A DNA stretch of 64,000 bases from Pseudomonas gozinkensis (GTDB lineage: Bacteria; Pseudomonadota; Gammaproteobacteria; Pseudomonadales; Pseudomonadaceae). The notes beneath the pieces were generated by a model. That model saw nothing but the letters and a program-made list of their open reading frames with translations. It was not told the DNA's origin and searched no databases. Both the position numbers and the translations under genes were made by a program. Position 1 is the stretch's first letter, and the number at the start of each line of letters is the position of its first letter. The stretch spans positions 1,452,501-1,516,500 of the forward strand of contig NZ_CP062253.1 in the NCBI RefSeq assembly GCF_014863585.1, read 5' to 3'. Shown here piece by piece: positions 5,682 to 14,733 of this stretch.

Positions 5682-7826
5682 ATGATCAGCACTGAACTCA
5701 AAACCACGATCCAGGGCGCCTATTCGCGTTTTCTAGAGGCCAAGAGCCTCAAGCCGCGTTACGGCCAGCGTCTGATGATCGCTGAAGTCGCCAAGGTCCT
5801 CGGGGATATCGACACCGACGACGAAGGCCGGCGCAGTGGCGACCCCGCGATTGTCGCGGTGGAAGCCGGCACCGGTACCGGCAAGACCGTGGCCTACAGC
5901 CTGGCGGCGATCCCGACGGCCAAACTGGCCGGCAAACGTCTGGTGATCGCCACCGCGACGGTCGCCCTGCAAGAGCAGATCGTCTACAAGGACTTGCCCG
6001 ACCTGATGCGCAACAGCGGGCTGAACTTCAGCTTCGCGCTGGCCAAGGGCCGTGGGCGCTACATGTGCCTGTCCAAGCTCGACATGCTGTTGCAGGAAGG
6101 TCACGCGCAGACCGCCACTGCCCAGTTGTTCGAAGAAGAAGGCTTCAAGATCGAGGTTGATGAGGCCAGCCAGAAGCTGTTCACCAGCATGATCGAGAAG
6201 CTCGCCGGCAATAAATGGGACGGCGACCGCGACAGCTGGCCCAACGCGCTGGAAGATGCCGACTGGGCGCGCCTGACCACCGATCACAGCCAATGCACCA
6301 ACCGTCATTGCCCGAACTTCGGCCAGTGCGCCTTCTACAAGGCCCGCGAAGGCATGGGCAAGGTCGACGTGATCGTCACCAACCACGACATGGTGCTGGC
6401 CGACCTGGCACTGGGCGGCGGGGCGGTTCTGCCGGATCCGCGCGACACCATTTATGTGTTCGACGAAGGCCACCACCTGCCGGACAAGGCCATCGGCCAC
6501 TTCGCCCATTACACGCGCCTGCGTTCCACCGCCGACTGGCTGGAAACCACCGCCAAGAACCTCACTAAACTGCTGGCCCAGCACCCGCTCCCGGGTGACC
6601 TCGGCAAGCTGATCGAGCAGGTGCCGGAGCTGGCGCGGGAGATCAAGACCCAGCAGCAGTTCATGTTCACCGCTTGCGAACAGATCGCCGATTTCAAACC
6701 CGGTGAAGACGTCGAAGGCCGCGAGCGTCCGCGTCATCGCTTCATCGGTGGGGTGATTCCCGAGCACATGCGCGAGATGGGCATCGAGCTGAAAAAAGGC
6801 TTCTCCCGCCTCAACGACCTGTTCACCCGCCTGACCGATTTGCTCAAGGAAGGCATGGATGGCGAGGTCAACATCGGCATCGCCAGCAATCAGGCCGAAG
6901 AATGGTATCCACTGTTCGGCAGCCTGTTGTCCCGCGCCTCCGGCAACTGGGAGCTGTGGACCGCATTCACCGCCGAAGACCCGGAAGACAACCCGCCGAT
7001 GGCCCGCTGGCTGACCCTGGCGGAAAGCGGTTCGCTGTTCGACATCGAGGTCAACGCCAGCCCGATCCTCGCCGCCGAAACCCTGCGCCGCAGCTTGTGG
7101 AACGTGGCCTACGGCTGTCTGGTGACTTCGGCGACGTTGACCGCACTCGGTACGTTCGACCGTTTCCGCATGCGCGCCGGCCTGCCGAAAAAAGCCGTCA
7201 CTGCCGTGGTGCCGAGCCCGTTCCATCATGCCGATGCCGGTGTGTTGCGGGTGCCGGACCTGAAGGCCGACCCACGGGATGCCGCCGCCCACACCGCCGC
7301 GATCATCCGTGATCTGCCGGAACTGGTCGAAGGCTCGCGCGGCAGTCTGGTGCTGTTCTCGTCGCGCAAACAGATGCAGGACGTGTTCGACGGCCTCGAC
7401 CGCGACTGGCGCAAGCAAGTGTTCATTCAAGGCAACCTGTCGAAACAGGAAACCCTGAACAAGCACAAGGCGCGGGTCGATGGCGGCGATTCCAGCGTGC
7501 TGTTCGGCCTCGCCAGTTTTGCCGAAGGCGTGGACTTGCCGGGCGCCTACTGCGAGCACGTAGTGATCGCCAAGATCCCGTTCTCGGTGCCGGACGATCC
7601 GGTCGAAGCTGCACTGTCGGAATGGATCGAAGCCCGGGGCGGCAATCCGTTCATGGAAATCTCGGTGCCCGATGCCTCGCTGAAGCTGGTCCAGGCCTGC
7701 GGCCGACTGCTGCGCACCGAAGAAGACCGCGGCACCATCACCTTGCTGGATCGGCGGCTGGTCACCCAGCGCTACGGCAAGGCGATCCTCAATGCGTTGC
7801 CTCCTTTCCGTCGTGAAATATCCTGA
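5682..7826 (+). CDS. dinG: ATP-dependent DNA helicase DinG
   Basis: This is a 714-residue XPD-like superfamily 2 helicase. Walker A is AGTGTGKTVAYS (residues about 63-74). An iron-sulfur cluster domain is indicated by the cysteines in RYMCLSKLD and in CTNRHCPNFGQC. The DEAH-type box is DEGHHLPD. C-terminal motif VI is seen in QACGRLLRTEEDRG. DinG unwinds DNA 5' to 3', including R-loops and forks, and in E. coli is in the LexA regulon; I did not find a convincing LexA box in the short upstream gap. Length fits the family (about 715 residues). Confidence 0.95.
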   Translation: MISTELKTTIQGAYSRFLEAKSLKPRYGQRLMIAEVAKVLGDIDTDDEGRRSGDPAIVAVEAGTGTGKTVAYSLAAIPTAKLAGKRLVIATATVALQEQIVYKDLPDLMRNSGLNFSFALAKGRGRYMCLSKLDMLLQEGHAQTATAQLFEEEGFKIEVDEASQKLFTSMIEKLAGNKWDGDRDSWPNALEDADWARLTTDHSQCTNRHCPNFGQCAFYKAREGMGKVDVIVTNHDMVLADLALGGGAVLPDPRDTIYVFDEGHHLPDKAIGHFAHYTRLRSTADWLETTAKNLTKLLAQHPLPGDLGKLIEQVPELAREIKTQQQFMFTACEQIADFKPGEDVEGRERPRHRFIGGVIPEHMREMGIELKKGFSRLNDLFTRLTDLLKEGMDGEVNIGIASNQAEEWYPLFGSLLSRASGNWELWTAFTAEDPEDNPPMARWLTLAESGSLFDIEVNASPILAAETLRRSLWNVAYGCLVTSATLTALGTFDRFRMRAGLPKKAVTAVVPSPFHHADAGVLRVPDLKADPRDAAAHTAAIIRDLPELVEGSRGSLVLFSSRKQMQDVFDGLDRDWRKQVFIQGNLSKQETLNKHKARVDGGDSSVLFGLASFAEGVDLPGAYCEHVVIAKIPFSVPDDPVEAALSEWIEARGGNPFMEISVPDASLKLVQACGRLLRTEEDRGTITLLDRRLVTQRYGKAILNALPPFRREIS

Positions 7827-7921
7827 GACATCGGTGGGCAGTTTTGCCCGCCGCGCTGTCTATCTCTCTGCTATCGCTTTTCCATTGGCCCTCGTGGGTC
7901 GTTAGGGAGAAATCCGTTCTC

Positions 7922-10402
7922 ATGATTCGTCGTTCGTTGCCTGCCTTTTTTGCCCTGGTTTTCGCTGGCCCCTTGCTGGCGGCACCTGCCGGCCAGCAGA
8001 CCCTGTTCAACTTTGTCCGCCCCGCCGACGTGGTGAAGGTCGCGACCGAAAACGCCGACCTGCCGCAAGCCAACGCCGAGCAGACCCCAGAAGGCGAAGT
8101 GCTGCGCCGGGTGACGTTCAATCCGACGACCCGCCCGACCTTGCGTCTGTCCCCGCAGACGGGTGCCTGGGACTGGTCGCAGTCCGGCATGATGAGCCTG
8201 CGCATCCAGAGTGCGATGAACTGGGCGGTGACCGTCTACGTACAAATCCAGAGCAACGACGGCAAGACCCTGGTCAGCCGCGTCGATTTGCCGGCCGGCC
8301 CGGCGCAGACCTTGCTGGTGCCATTGACCGCGACCTCGCCTCTGAGCCAGGGCATGAAGGCCGGGCCGGTGATGCCGATGACGATCGACGGCCAGCGCAT
8401 CCTGCTGGCGAGCAGCAGCGGTGAGCTGGATCGCAGCCAGGTGGTGTCGGTCAGCCTGTCGATGGACCAGCCGAAAGCCGCGCAAAGTCTGTTGCTTGAG
8501 CGTTTTGGCGTGCAGGACGAAGGCGAGGTGATCAAATCCGCCTACGGCAATCTGGTGGATGCCTATGGCCAGTCGACCCGCGGCAAATGGCCGGAGAAGG
8601 TCGCCAATGACGAACAACTGAAATCCGCTGCCGCCAAAGAACAGCAACAACTGAACACCTGGTTGGCCGAGCGCGAAAAGTCGTCGCTGGACAAGTTCGG
8701 TGGCTGGAGCAAAGGCCCGGCGTTCAAGGCCAGCGGTTTCTTCCGCACCGAAAAACGTGACGGCCGCTGGTATCTGGTGACACCCGAGGGCCATCCTTTT
8801 TATTCCTTGGGCGTGAACACCGTCAGCCCGGAGGTCAACCAGACCTACGTGGCCGGTCGCGAATACATGTTCGAATCCCTGCCAAAGCCTGAAGAGCCGC
8901 TGGCCAGCCACTTCGGCGAAGGTGACAACCGTGGCGGCAACGGTGTCGATCAGGGCCGTGGTTACAATTTCGGGCGCTGGTACGACTTTTACGGCGCCAA
9001 CCTTCAACGTCTGTATGGCGAGCCGTGCACCCCGGACAGCGGCAACAAGGCCGGGGTCGCCGAAGCCGCCAAGGCCGGGGCCGCAGAAGAAGCCGCGACC
9101 AACGCCAGTGCACCGGTAGCTGCCTCCGAACAGCCGAAAGCCGGCGTTGCCGAGTCGGCAGCCACCAGCGGGCAAAGCGTTGCGACGCCATGCAAAAACA
9201 CGGTCGACCAGCAAAAGTGGGCCAGCCACACCCTTGATCGTCTGCAAGCCTGGGGCTTCAACACGGTCGGTAACTGGAGCGCGCCTGTCCTCGGTGACGC
9301 CGAGCGCATGCCGTACACCTTGCCGTTGTCGATCGTCGGCGATTACACCAGCATCAGCACCGGCACCGACTGGTGGGGCGGCATGCCTGACCCGTTCGAT
9401 CCACGTTTCGCCATGGCCACCGAACGCGCCGTGGCGATTGCTGCCCGCGATCATCGCGATGATCCGTGGCTGATCGGCTACTTCGCCGACAACGAGCTGG
9501 CCTGGGCCGGCCCCGGTGATGATCCGAAATCCCGTTACGCGCTGGCCTACGGCACCTTGAAAATGACCACCGACGTTCCGGCCAAACGTGCGTTCCTCAA
9601 GCAGTTGCGCGACAAGTACCGCAATCAGGCGGGACTGTCGAAGGCCTGGGGGATCGATCTGCCGGCGTGGGAATTGATGGAGGATCCTGGGTTCGAGGCC
9701 CCGCTGCCGAATCCGGAGCATCCGGAAATCGAGGCTGACTTCAAATATTTCCAGAAGGTCTTCGCCGACACCTACTTCAAGACCATTTCCGACTCGCTGA
9801 AATGGCACGCGCCGAACCAGTTGCTGCTCGGCGGCCGTTTCGCCACCAGCACCCCGGAAGCCGTGGCGTCCTGCGCCCAGTATTGCGACGTGCTGAGCTT
9901 CAACATGTACACCCTGCAACCGCAGGACGGTTATGACTTCGCCGCGTTGCGCAACCTCGACAAACCGGTGCTGATCACCGAATTCAACTTCGGCTCCACC
10001 GACCGTGGCCCGTTCTGGGGCGGCGTGACCACGTTGAGCAAGGAAGAAGACCGCGGCCCGGCCTACGCCAATTTTCTTAAACAAGCGCTGAGCGAGCCGT
10101 CGATTGTCGGCGTGCACTGGTTCCAGTATCTGGATCAACCGGTGACCGGTCGCTTGCTCGATGGCGAGAATGGTCACTTCGGCCTGGTCGGTGTCACCGA
10201 TCTGCCATTCCAGGGTTTTGTCGAGACTGTGCGCAAGAGCAATCTGGCGACCGTCGATCAGTTGAACAAAGAGGCGCAGAAAGCGGCCGCCGCAGCCGAC
10301 AAGGCCGGCCACGAAGCCGAAGGCGGCCGCAAGGCAGACGCCGGCAAAGGCCCGGGGCAGGGGGCTGGCCATACCGGCGGGCATTCGGGCAACGGTCACT
10401 GA
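7922..10402 (+). CDS. Secreted GH50-like (beta-agarase type) glycoside hydrolase
   Basis: This is an 826-residue protein with a signal peptide (FFALVFAGPLLAAPA). Residues up to about 220 form a beta-rich carbohydrate-binding-like region. The catalytic part begins at about 260 with FGGWSKGPAFKASGFFRTEK and LVTPEGHPFYSLGVNTV, typical of GH50 beta-agarases. The clan GH-A acid/base and nucleophile are probably E525 (in FADNELAW) and E687 (in LITEFNFGS). An Ala/Glu/Ser-rich insert of about 50 residues (near 377-425) interrupts the barrel, and the C-terminus is a Gly/His-rich tail. The real substrate is unlikely to be agar in this organism; an exopolysaccharide is more plausible. It follows dinG by 95 bases. 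Confidence 0.75.
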   Translation: MIRRSLPAFFALVFAGPLLAAPAGQQTLFNFVRPADVVKVATENADLPQANAEQTPEGEVLRRVTFNPTTRPTLRLSPQTGAWDWSQSGMMSLRIQSAMNWAVTVYVQIQSNDGKTLVSRVDLPAGPAQTLLVPLTATSPLSQGMKAGPVMPMTIDGQRILLASSSGELDRSQVVSVSLSMDQPKAAQSLLLERFGVQDEGEVIKSAYGNLVDAYGQSTRGKWPEKVANDEQLKSAAAKEQQQLNTWLAEREKSSLDKFGGWSKGPAFKASGFFRTEKRDGRWYLVTPEGHPFYSLGVNTVSPEVNQTYVAGREYMFESLPKPEEPLASHFGEGDNRGGNGVDQGRGYNFGRWYDFYGANLQRLYGEPCTPDSGNKAGVAEAAKAGAAEEAATNASAPVAASEQPKAGVAESAATSGQSVATPCKNTVDQQKWASHTLDRLQAWGFNTVGNWSAPVLGDAERMPYTLPLSIVGDYTSISTGTDWWGGMPDPFDPRFAMATERAVAIAARDHRDDPWLIGYFADNELAWAGPGDDPKSRYALAYGTLKMTTDVPAKRAFLKQLRDKYRNQAGLSKAWGIDLPAWELMEDPGFEAPLPNPEHPEIEADFKYFQKVFADTYFKTISDSLKWHAPNQLLLGGRFATSTPEAVASCAQYCDVLSFNMYTLQPQDGYDFAALRNLDKPVLITEFNFGSTDRGPFWGGVTTLSKEEDRGPAYANFLKQALSEPSIVGVHWFQYLDQPVTGRLLDGENGHFGLVGVTDLPFQGFVETVRKSNLATVDQLNKEAQKAAAAADKAGHEAEGGRKADAGKGPGQGAGHTGGHSGNGH

Positions 10403-10508
10403 TCGTTACGAAAGCTGAAGACCGCCCGGCCCGCAGCGGTTCCCAAAACCCTCACGGGCTGGAACAATGCGGGCCACTTTGTAGAGCGTTTTCGCGGGGG
10501 AGTTGCGG

Positions 10509-11654
10509 GTGCAGATTCAGGGACATTACGAGCTTCAATTCGAAGCGGTGCGCGAAGCCTTTGCCGCACTGTTCGACGATCCCCAGGAACGCGGCGCCGC
10601 GTTGTGCATCCGGGTCGGCGGCGAAACCGTCCTCGACCTCTGGTCCGGTACCGCCGACAAGGACGGCGCCGAGGCCTGGCACAGCGACACCATCGCCAAC
10701 CTGTTCTCCTGCACCAAGACCTTCACCGCCGTCACCGCGCTGCAACTGGTCGCCGAAGGCAAGTTGCAGCTCGATGCGCCGGTCGCCCGTTACTGGCCGG
10801 AGTTCGCCGCCGCCGGCAAGGAATCCGTCACCCTGCGCCAACTGCTTTGCCATCAGGCCGGCCTGCCGGCCCTGCGCGAGTTGCTGGCGCCTGAAGCCCT
10901 GTACGACTGGCAAACCATGGTCGACGCCCTCGCGGCCGAAGCCCCGTGGTGGACGCCGGGCACTGGTCACGGCTATGCCGCGATCACCTACGGCTGGCTG
11001 ATCGGTGAGTTGCTGCGGCGCGCCGACGGTCGCGGGCCGGGGGAATCGATTGTGGCGCGGGTCGCCAAACCGCTGGGGCTGGATTTCCATGTCGGTCTGG
11101 CCGACGAAGAATTCCATCGCGTGGCGCACATCGCCCGGGGCAAGGGCAACACCGGCGACGCCGCCGCCCAACGCCTGTTGCAGGTGACCATGCGCGAGCC
11201 GACGGCCATGACCACCCGGGCCTTCACCAATCCGCCGTCGGTGCTCACCAGCACCAACAAACCGGAATGGCGCCGGATGCAGCAACCGGCGGCCAACGGC
11301 CACGGCAATGCGCGCAGTCTGGCCGGGTTCTACGCCGGTCTGCTCGACGGCAGCCTGCTGGAAAGCGAAATGCTCGACGAACTGACCCGCGAGCACAGCC
11401 TCGGCGAGGACAAGACCTTGCTGACCCGCACTCGTTTCGGTCTCGGTTGCATGCTCGATCAACCCGACGTGTCGAACGCTACTTACGGCCTCGGCCCGCG
11501 TGCATTCGGCCATCCGGGTGCAGGTGGTTCCATCGGTTTTGCTGATCCGGAGCACGATGTTGCCTTCGGATTTGTGACAAATACCCTGGGGCCATACGTC
11601 TTGATGGATCCGCGCGCGCAGAAGCTGGCGCGGGTACTTGCCACTTGTCTGTAA
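10509..11654 (+). CDS. Serine hydrolase of the class C beta-lactamase / EstB family
   Basis: This is a 381-residue protein without a signal peptide, so it is likely a cytoplasmic esterase rather than a beta-lactamase. The nucleophile motif SxxK is S67-C-T-K70 in NLFSCTKTFTAVTALQL, followed by the family helix LVAEGKLQLDAPVARYWPEF. The YxN-equivalent lies in GYAAITYGWLIGELL, and HPGAGGSIGFAD near the C-terminus is the KTG-equivalent (HxG type). A GTG start at 10509 is preferred over TTG at 10503 because GGGGGAG ends 6 bases upstream of the GTG. Substrate unknown. Confidence 0.85.
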   Translation: MQIQGHYELQFEAVREAFAALFDDPQERGAALCIRVGGETVLDLWSGTADKDGAEAWHSDTIANLFSCTKTFTAVTALQLVAEGKLQLDAPVARYWPEFAAAGKESVTLRQLLCHQAGLPALRELLAPEALYDWQTMVDALAAEAPWWTPGTGHGYAAITYGWLIGELLRRADGRGPGESIVARVAKPLGLDFHVGLADEEFHRVAHIARGKGNTGDAAAQRLLQVTMREPTAMTTRAFTNPPSVLTSTNKPEWRRMQQPAANGHGNARSLAGFYAGLLDGSLLESEMLDELTREHSLGEDKTLLTRTRFGLGCMLDQPDVSNATYGLGPRAFGHPGAGGSIGFADPEHDVAFGFVTNTLGPYVLMDPRAQKLARVLATCL

Positions 11655-11664
11655 AGCGTGGCCC

Positions 11665-11686
11665 GAGGTTCCAGGGCCGGAACCTC
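11665..11686 (+). terminator. Terminator-like hairpin after the serine hydrolase gene
   Basis: GAGGTTCC (11665-11672) pairs with GGAACCTC (11679-11686), followed after 4 bases by GTTTTTC. It is weaker than a classical terminator because the T run is displaced. Confidence 0.5.
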
Positions 11687-11767
11687 ATGGCGTTTTTCGT
11701 TTCAAAGCGTCTGTTTATCCGGGCGAAAGTCCTCTGATTGTTCACTACTTCTTTTTGTGGGTTTCCA

Positions 11768-12871
11768 ATGTCGTCCAAACAAACTCTCGCCCTGGCCCTG
11801 TGTTTCGCAATCACCGGTTGTGCACAGACTCCGAAGAACGACGCCGATGGCGGCAGCTGGTGGCCGTTCGGTTCTTCCGACAAAGTCGCAGCCAAGGAAC
11901 CGGCTCCGGCGCCAGCCCCATTGAAACCGGCGGCCACCGCGCCTGTGGCCAAGGCTGAGAGCAGCAGTCCGTGGTATTGGCCGTTTGGCTCCGATGACTC
12001 GGCGGCCAAGCCTGAAGTGAAAGCTGAAGCCAAACCCGAAGCCAAGCCGGTCGAAGTCGCCAAGGCTGAAGCCGACAAGGGCGGCAAATGGTGGTGGCCG
12101 TTTGGCGGCAAGGAACAGGACACGGCCAAAGTCGTGCCGATGCCCGATCCGAAAGTGACTCAGGCCTGGCTGGATGACTACGAACCACGTCTGCGCGAAG
12201 CAGTAAAGGACAGCAATCTGCAACTCGAACGCCGTGAAAACGTGCTGGTCGTGACGGCGCCGGTGGAAGGCTCGTTCAACCCGGATCGCCCGGCGATGCT
12301 GCTGCCGGTGACCCTCGGCCCGTTCACCCGCGTGGCGAAAATCCTCGAAGCCGATCCGAAAACCGCCGTACTGGTGCTCGGTCACAGTGACACTACCGGT
12401 GCCGCTCCGGCCAACGTCAAGCTGAGCCAGGAACGCGCCCAGGCCGTGGCGGCGATCTTTCGTCTCAGCGGCCTGCAGCGTGATCGCCTGATGCTGCGCG
12501 GCATGGGTTCCGAAGCGCCGCGTGCCGCCAACGACAGCGTTGAAGGCCGTGCCCTGAACCGCCGTGTCGAATTGCTGGTGACCCCGCAGAACACCATGGT
12601 TGCGCTGCTGAGCAAGTACAACATGCCTGCACCCAAGCCCGTGACCATGGTCGCAGCCCAGGACGTCAAGCCAGCTGCCAAACCGGTGACCCCGGCGCCA
12701 GCTGCGAAGAAAGCCGCTGTACCGGCCACCAAAAAGGCTCCGGCCAAGAAAACTGCTGCCAAGGCTCCAGCGAAAAAGGCCCCGGCCAAGGCTCCGGCGA
12801 AAAAGACCGCGCCGGCCAAAGCCGCTGCAACCGACAAGAAAGTCGCGGCGACCGATACCACCAAAAAGTGA
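11768..12871 (+). CDS. OmpA family lipoprotein with WPFG repeats and Lys/Ala-rich tail
   Basis: This is a 367-residue protein with a lipoprotein signal (LALCFAITGC, Cys at 19). Residues about 30-120 carry three spaced Trp-rich motifs, SWWPFGSSD, WYWPFGSDD and KWWWPFGGKE, separated by Ala/Pro/Glu/Lys linkers. An OmpA-like domain follows (residues about 150-275: LGHSDTTGAAPANVKLSQER, ALNRRVELLV). The last 75 residues are an AlgP/histone H1-like PAKKAPAKAPAKK tail. The ATG at 11768 gives a clean signal peptide, but no strong ribosome binding site precedes it. It ends 24 bases before pdxH. Confidence 0.85.
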   Translation: MSSKQTLALALCFAITGCAQTPKNDADGGSWWPFGSSDKVAAKEPAPAPAPLKPAATAPVAKAESSSPWYWPFGSDDSAAKPEVKAEAKPEAKPVEVAKAEADKGGKWWWPFGGKEQDTAKVVPMPDPKVTQAWLDDYEPRLREAVKDSNLQLERRENVLVVTAPVEGSFNPDRPAMLLPVTLGPFTRVAKILEADPKTAVLVLGHSDTTGAAPANVKLSQERAQAVAAIFRLSGLQRDRLMLRGMGSEAPRAANDSVEGRALNRRVELLVTPQNTMVALLSKYNMPAPKPVTMVAAQDVKPAAKPVTPAPAAKKAAVPATKKAPAKKTAAKAPAKKAPAKAPAKKTAPAKAAATDKKVAATDTTKK

Positions 12872-12895
12872 TCCGCTAACGAAAAGGAATGCGCC

Positions 12896-13543
12896 GTGAC
12901 CCAGTCTCTGGCAGATATGCGTCGTGATTACACCCGGGACGGACTGACCGAGGCGCAAGCCCCGGCCGAGCCCTTTGCGCTGTTTCGCCAGTGGTTTGCC
13001 GAAGCGGTGAAAACCGAACAGGCGCCAGTGGAAGCCAATGCCATGACCTTGGCCACGGTGGATGCAGCCGGTCGTCCGCATTGCCGCATTCTGTTGCTCA
13101 AGGGGCTGGACGAGCAGGGCTTCACCTTCTTCACCAACTACGAAAGCGCCAAGGGCCAGCATCTGGCGGTGAACCCGTTCGCGGCCATGACGTTCTTCTG
13201 GCCGACCCTGGAGCGCCAGGTGCGAATCGAAGGACGGGTGGTGAAGGTCTCGCCTGAAGAGTCCGACGCTTACTATCAGGTGCGACCGCTGGGCAGCCGA
13301 CTCGGCGCTTGGGCATCACCGCAAAGCCGCGTGATCAACGGCCGGGGTGAACTGGAAGATTTGCTCAAGGCCACGGAACAGCGCTTCACCGACACCCAGC
13401 CCGACTGCCCGGAGCACTGGGGTGGCTACCGCTTGCTCCCTGAACGCATCGAATTCTGGCAGGGCCGCGCAAGCCGTCTGCACGATCGCCTCAACTACCG
13501 TGTGCAGGGCGCGGACTGGATTCTTGAACGTCTGGCACCGTAA
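12896..13543 (+). CDS. pdxH: Pyridoxamine 5'-phosphate oxidase
   Basis: This is a 215-residue FMN enzyme oxidising pyridoxine or pyridoxamine phosphate to pyridoxal phosphate, in vitamin B6 synthesis and salvage. Family motifs are clear: [20 protein letters not shown] and [20 protein letters not shown] in the FMN-binding split barrel, and the C-terminal signature [17 protein letters not shown]. Length is normal. Translation starts at GTG ([12 protein letters not shown]), 10 bases after AAAAGGA. It is close behind the OmpA-like lipoprotein gene and convergent with a small membrane protein gene, with only 5 bases between stops. Confidence 0.95.
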   Translation: MTQSLADMRRDYTRDGLTEAQAPAEPFALFRQWFAEAVKTEQAPVEANAMTLATVDAAGRPHCRILLLKGLDEQGFTFFTNYESAKGQHLAVNPFAAMTFFWPTLERQVRIEGRVVKVSPEESDAYYQVRPLGSRLGAWASPQSRVINGRGELEDLLKATEQRFTDTQPDCPEHWGGYRLLPERIEFWQGRASRLHDRLNYRVQGADWILERLAP

Positions 13544-13548
13544 GCAGT

Positions 13549-13785
13549 CTACCGAGCGGGATAGCCTGCCGCAGCGGCCTCGAGCCACTTCGGCAGGTCC
13601 CGGCGCTTGATCTTCTGCGCCTGAGCCTGCTTCAGCCGTTCGAGCATGAAGGCGCGTTTGCCTTCATCCTTGCCGGCCAGTGACAAGGCCAGGTCGCGAT
13701 CCATCCAGCGTTTGATCCGCACATACAGCCACCAGTGTAAGTACAGGCCGGCGGCGGTGGTGACGACAATGATGAAGTAATCCAT
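13549..13785 (-). CDS. Small membrane-anchored hypothetical protein
   Basis: This is a 78-residue protein: one N-terminal membrane segment (YFIIVVTTAAGLYLHWWLYV), then a charged, probably helical cytoplasmic part (RIKRWMDRDLALSLAGKDEG, MLERLKQAQAQKIKRRDLPK). It is a typical conserved small protein of pseudomonads with no assigned role. It starts at an ATG and is convergent with pdxH. Confidence 0.75.
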   Translation of the reverse strand: MDYFIIVVTTAAGLYLHWWLYVRIKRWMDRDLALSLAGKDEGKRAFMLERLKQAQAQKIKRRDLPKWLEAAAAGYPAR

Positions 13786-13951
13786 GGAAATCCTTGGGTC
13801 GGCGGCGCAGGAAACGGATTTTGGCGCTACTGTTGGGTGAGTTCGCGGGTGCCTGTACCGGGCCTGAATGAAAGCAACTTTATCCGGGCGACGCCGTGAC
13901 AGGCGTCAAGCTGCGGAGTTTAATGAATACCTGTCCTTTGGAGTTGATGCT

Positions 13952-14416
13952 ATGCGTAAGTCTGTTCTGCTGGTTGCTTCCTTTTCCACGATGGCGATGT
14001 TGCTGACCGGCTGCCAGTCGAGCCTGACCGGTGACTCCTACTCCCGTGACGAAGCGCGTCGCGTGCAGACGATTCGCATGGGCACCATCGAATCCCTGCG
14101 TCCGGTGAAAATCGAAGGCACCAAAACCCCGATCGGTGGTGCTGCCGGTGCAGTGGTTGGCGGTGTCGGCGGCAGCGCCATCGGCGGCGGCCGTGGCAGC
14201 ATCGTTGCAGCCGTTATCGGTGCCGTGGCCGGCGGCCTGATCGGTTCGGCCACTGAAGAAGGCCTGACCCGTACTCAAGGTGTCGAAATCACCGTGCGCG
14301 AAGACGACGGCAGCATGCGCGCCTACGTGCAGCAGGTTCAGGAGAATGAAGTGTTCCGCGTAGGTGAGCGGGTTCGGATTTCGACTGTTGGCGGAACCAG
14401 CCGCGTTTCGCACTAA
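13952..14416 (+). CDS. Glycine-zipper outer membrane lipoprotein (SlyB/Pcp-like)
   Basis: This is a 154-residue protein with a lipobox signal (FSTMAMLLTGC, Cys at about 22). The central glycine-zipper 2TM domain reads GGAAGAVVGGVGGSAIGGG and VIGAVAGGLIGSATEEG, and a C-terminal beta segment is EITVREDDGSMRAYVQQVQE ... FRVGERVRI. This architecture matches SlyB/Pcp lipoproteins, which support outer membrane integrity. The ATG at 13952 was chosen because TTTGGAG lies 8 bases upstream and the signal peptide begins MRKS. A strong terminator follows. Confidence 0.85.
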   Translation: MRKSVLLVASFSTMAMLLTGCQSSLTGDSYSRDEARRVQTIRMGTIESLRPVKIEGTKTPIGGAAGAVVGGVGGSAIGGGRGSIVAAVIGAVAGGLIGSATEEGLTRTQGVEITVREDDGSMRAYVQQVQENEVFRVGERVRISTVGGTSRVSH

Positions 14417-14434
14417 TCGCGAACGAGCGGTAAA

Positions 14435-14474
14435 ACAAAACCCCGATCAGGTGACTGGTCGGGGTTTTGTTTTT
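14435..14474 (+). terminator. Rho-independent terminator after the glycine-zipper lipoprotein
   Basis: ACAAAACCCCGA (14435-14446) pairs with TCGGGGTTTTGT (14459-14470), followed by TTTT. It can work in both directions and so may also end the leftward toxin/immunity transcript. Confidence 0.9.
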
Positions 14475-14499
14475 AAAGACTGCATTGGCTCAGTACTGC

Positions 14500-14733
14500 T
14501 TAATAGGTGTTGCAGCTCAACTGAAAGAGATAGGCGGGATCATAAACCTTCTTTCCCAACAGTTTCTCCAAGGCTGCGAGCTGATCACTTGCCAGATCAT
14601 AGCCTTCCCAACCTTGCTGTTCTGTTGTCCATCCCATAATGGCAGCGATCTTCTCATCGCATCCTTCAGGCAATTGTTCCTCAAATGCGAGCAACTCTGT
14701 TTTTTTATCAAAGGCTTCGATGACGTAATTCAT
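14500..14733 (-). CDS. Candidate immunity protein (DUF7683-like) of the adjacent RNase toxin
   Basis: This is a 77-residue acidic protein (MNYVIEAFDKKTELLAFEEQ ..., ending DPAYLFQLSCNTY), similar to small proteins annotated as DUF7683 in pseudomonads. The start ATG overlaps the toxin stop by 4 bases (ATGA), the usual arrangement for toxin-immunity pairs, and the acidic charge suits binding of the basic RNase domain. It does not obviously resemble the colicin E3 immunity protein, so recognition of the E3-type domain by this fold is an inference. Base composition is more AT-rich than in neighbouring genes. Confidence 0.7.
   Translation of the reverse strand: MNYVIEAFDKKTELLAFEEQLPEGCDEKIAAIMGWTTEQQGWEGYDLASDQLAALEKLLGKKVYDPAYLFQLSCNTY

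Noticed and set aside
5733..7559. Long open frame antisense to dinG
   Set aside because: It is a shadow of GC-rich coding. The forward frame has all helicase motifs, and the reverse translation has no domain or ribosome binding site.
7871..10399. 842-codon frame antisense to the GH50-like gene
   Set aside because: Same reason: the forward strand has a signal peptide and catalytic motifs; the reverse protein is Arg/Gly/His-rich without recognisable features.
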